From: JAVJSD01 sp040219575
GTDB lineage: Bacteria > Planctomycetota > Planctomycetia > Pirellulales > Pirellulaceae
Assembly (NCBI GenBank): GCA_040219575.1
Contig: JAVJSD010000063.1
Coordinates: 90,975 to 154,974 of the forward strand
DNA: 64,000 nucleotides
Direction of reading: 5' to 3'
The position numbers and the translations under genes were made by a program. Positions 63,676 through 64,000 of the stretch are shown here, piece after piece. Under the pieces are notes generated by a model, which was not told the DNA's origin, searched no databases, and was given only the letters and a program-made list of their open reading frames with translations. Position 1 is the stretch's first letter. Every line of letters starts with the position of its first letter.

Positions 63676-64000
63676 TCATTTGAACACCTCTGCGGACCTT
63701 CGTGCTCTTCCCGTTCTTCGTGGTCCCTGCGTTCCGGCGATGTTCGCCCCCACCTCGTGGCCGCTGGTCCCTGCGAAGAATTCACCACGAGGGCCCGAAG
63801 GACACGAAGGACGGAATTCCGTGCCTCGGCCCCTGGTCGTCACCAACTGGTGAATCCATCCCCAATTCACCACCACCCCCGGGGACGCACGCCTCCAACA
63901 AAAGTGCAAAACTTTTTCGTTGCTAGCTTTCCTCGCAAAAAGGGGGAAGTTGATTCGGTAGACGATGCGAATCTGGTCCTTCTCGATCTGGATGCAGTCG
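63676..64000. repeat. Gene-free end region with degenerate direct repeats
   Basis: The last 325 bases hold no supported gene. At 63688-63730 and 63778-63815 are runs built from CTTCGTG and CACGAAGGA-like units in opposite orientations (for example CACGAGGGCCCGAAGGACAC). They recall intergenic repeats common in planctomycetes. AT-rich sequence near 63900-63925 might be a promoter for a gene beyond the window. Confidence 0.5.

Overview
The window is GC-rich and almost certainly comes from a member of the Planctomycetota, most likely a Pirellulales-type lineage. The family content points there: a DUF1549/DUF1553 cytochrome-like protein beside a DUF1501 protein, a double DUF1080 secreted protein, Ser/Thr kinases with sensory or SUMF1-like C-termini, a planctomycete-type ECF sigma factor paired with a kinase, and a giant secreted protein with an N-terminal 'FEILEDRSLLA' signal. 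The species cannot be named from the sequence alone.

Layout. 1-2.8 kb: small zinc-ribbon and membrane proteins, a decayed integrase N-terminus next to a tRNA-Arg(ACG), a TrmH-type methyltransferase and an HD protein. 3-7.5 kb: a sodium/solute symporter overlapping a creatininase-family amidohydrolase, then a secreted protein with tandem metallo-beta-lactamase folds. 7.5-14.9 kb (minus strand): an ECF sigma factor overlapping a kinase/SUMF1 protein, followed by a 1353-residue RTX/Ig/PKD secreted protein. 15-22.8 kb: a type VI secretion membrane and baseplate module (tssK-tssL-tssM, minus strand) with a lipoprotein downstream. Divergent from it are a proline-rich outer-membrane-barrel-like protein and a PAAR-like spike-tip protein. 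23-34.7 kb: secreted and transport genes (GH-like protein, a second kinase with a small partner, APC permease, alpha/beta hydrolase, PHP-like protein, DUF1080 protein).

35-43.3 kb: a zinc-ribbon membrane protein, then a 1012-residue TPR protein, an ExbB/TolQ-like channel, an ExbD/TolR-like protein and a membrane-anchored alpha/alpha-toroid protein. The last four look like one envelope machine driven by proton motive force. 43.3-44.4 kb: three small minus-strand genes, including a degenerate receiver domain. 44.8-52.9 kb: the DUF1549/DUF1553, DUF1501 and PPC-domain triad, then a secreted beta-propeller-like protein. 52.9-54.6 kb: a ferritin-like protein and a short-chain dehydrogenase. 54.9-63.2 kb: a tightly packed RDD / SpoIIM / membrane protein / DUF4129 / DUF4350 / MoxR / DUF58 operon with four-base overlaps. 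The window ends with a small hypothetical gene and degenerate repeats.

Perfect or near-perfect hairpins of 20-27 bp arms sit between genes, often between convergent pairs. Two of them share a 'GTAGC-GAAGTC' core and look like a dispersed repeat family. No CRISPR array, rRNA, intact transposase or riboswitch was recognised. The two most unusual elements are the T6SS module, whose TssM stops after its third membrane segment and lacks a recognisable P-loop, and the TPR-ExbB-ExbD-toroid operon.
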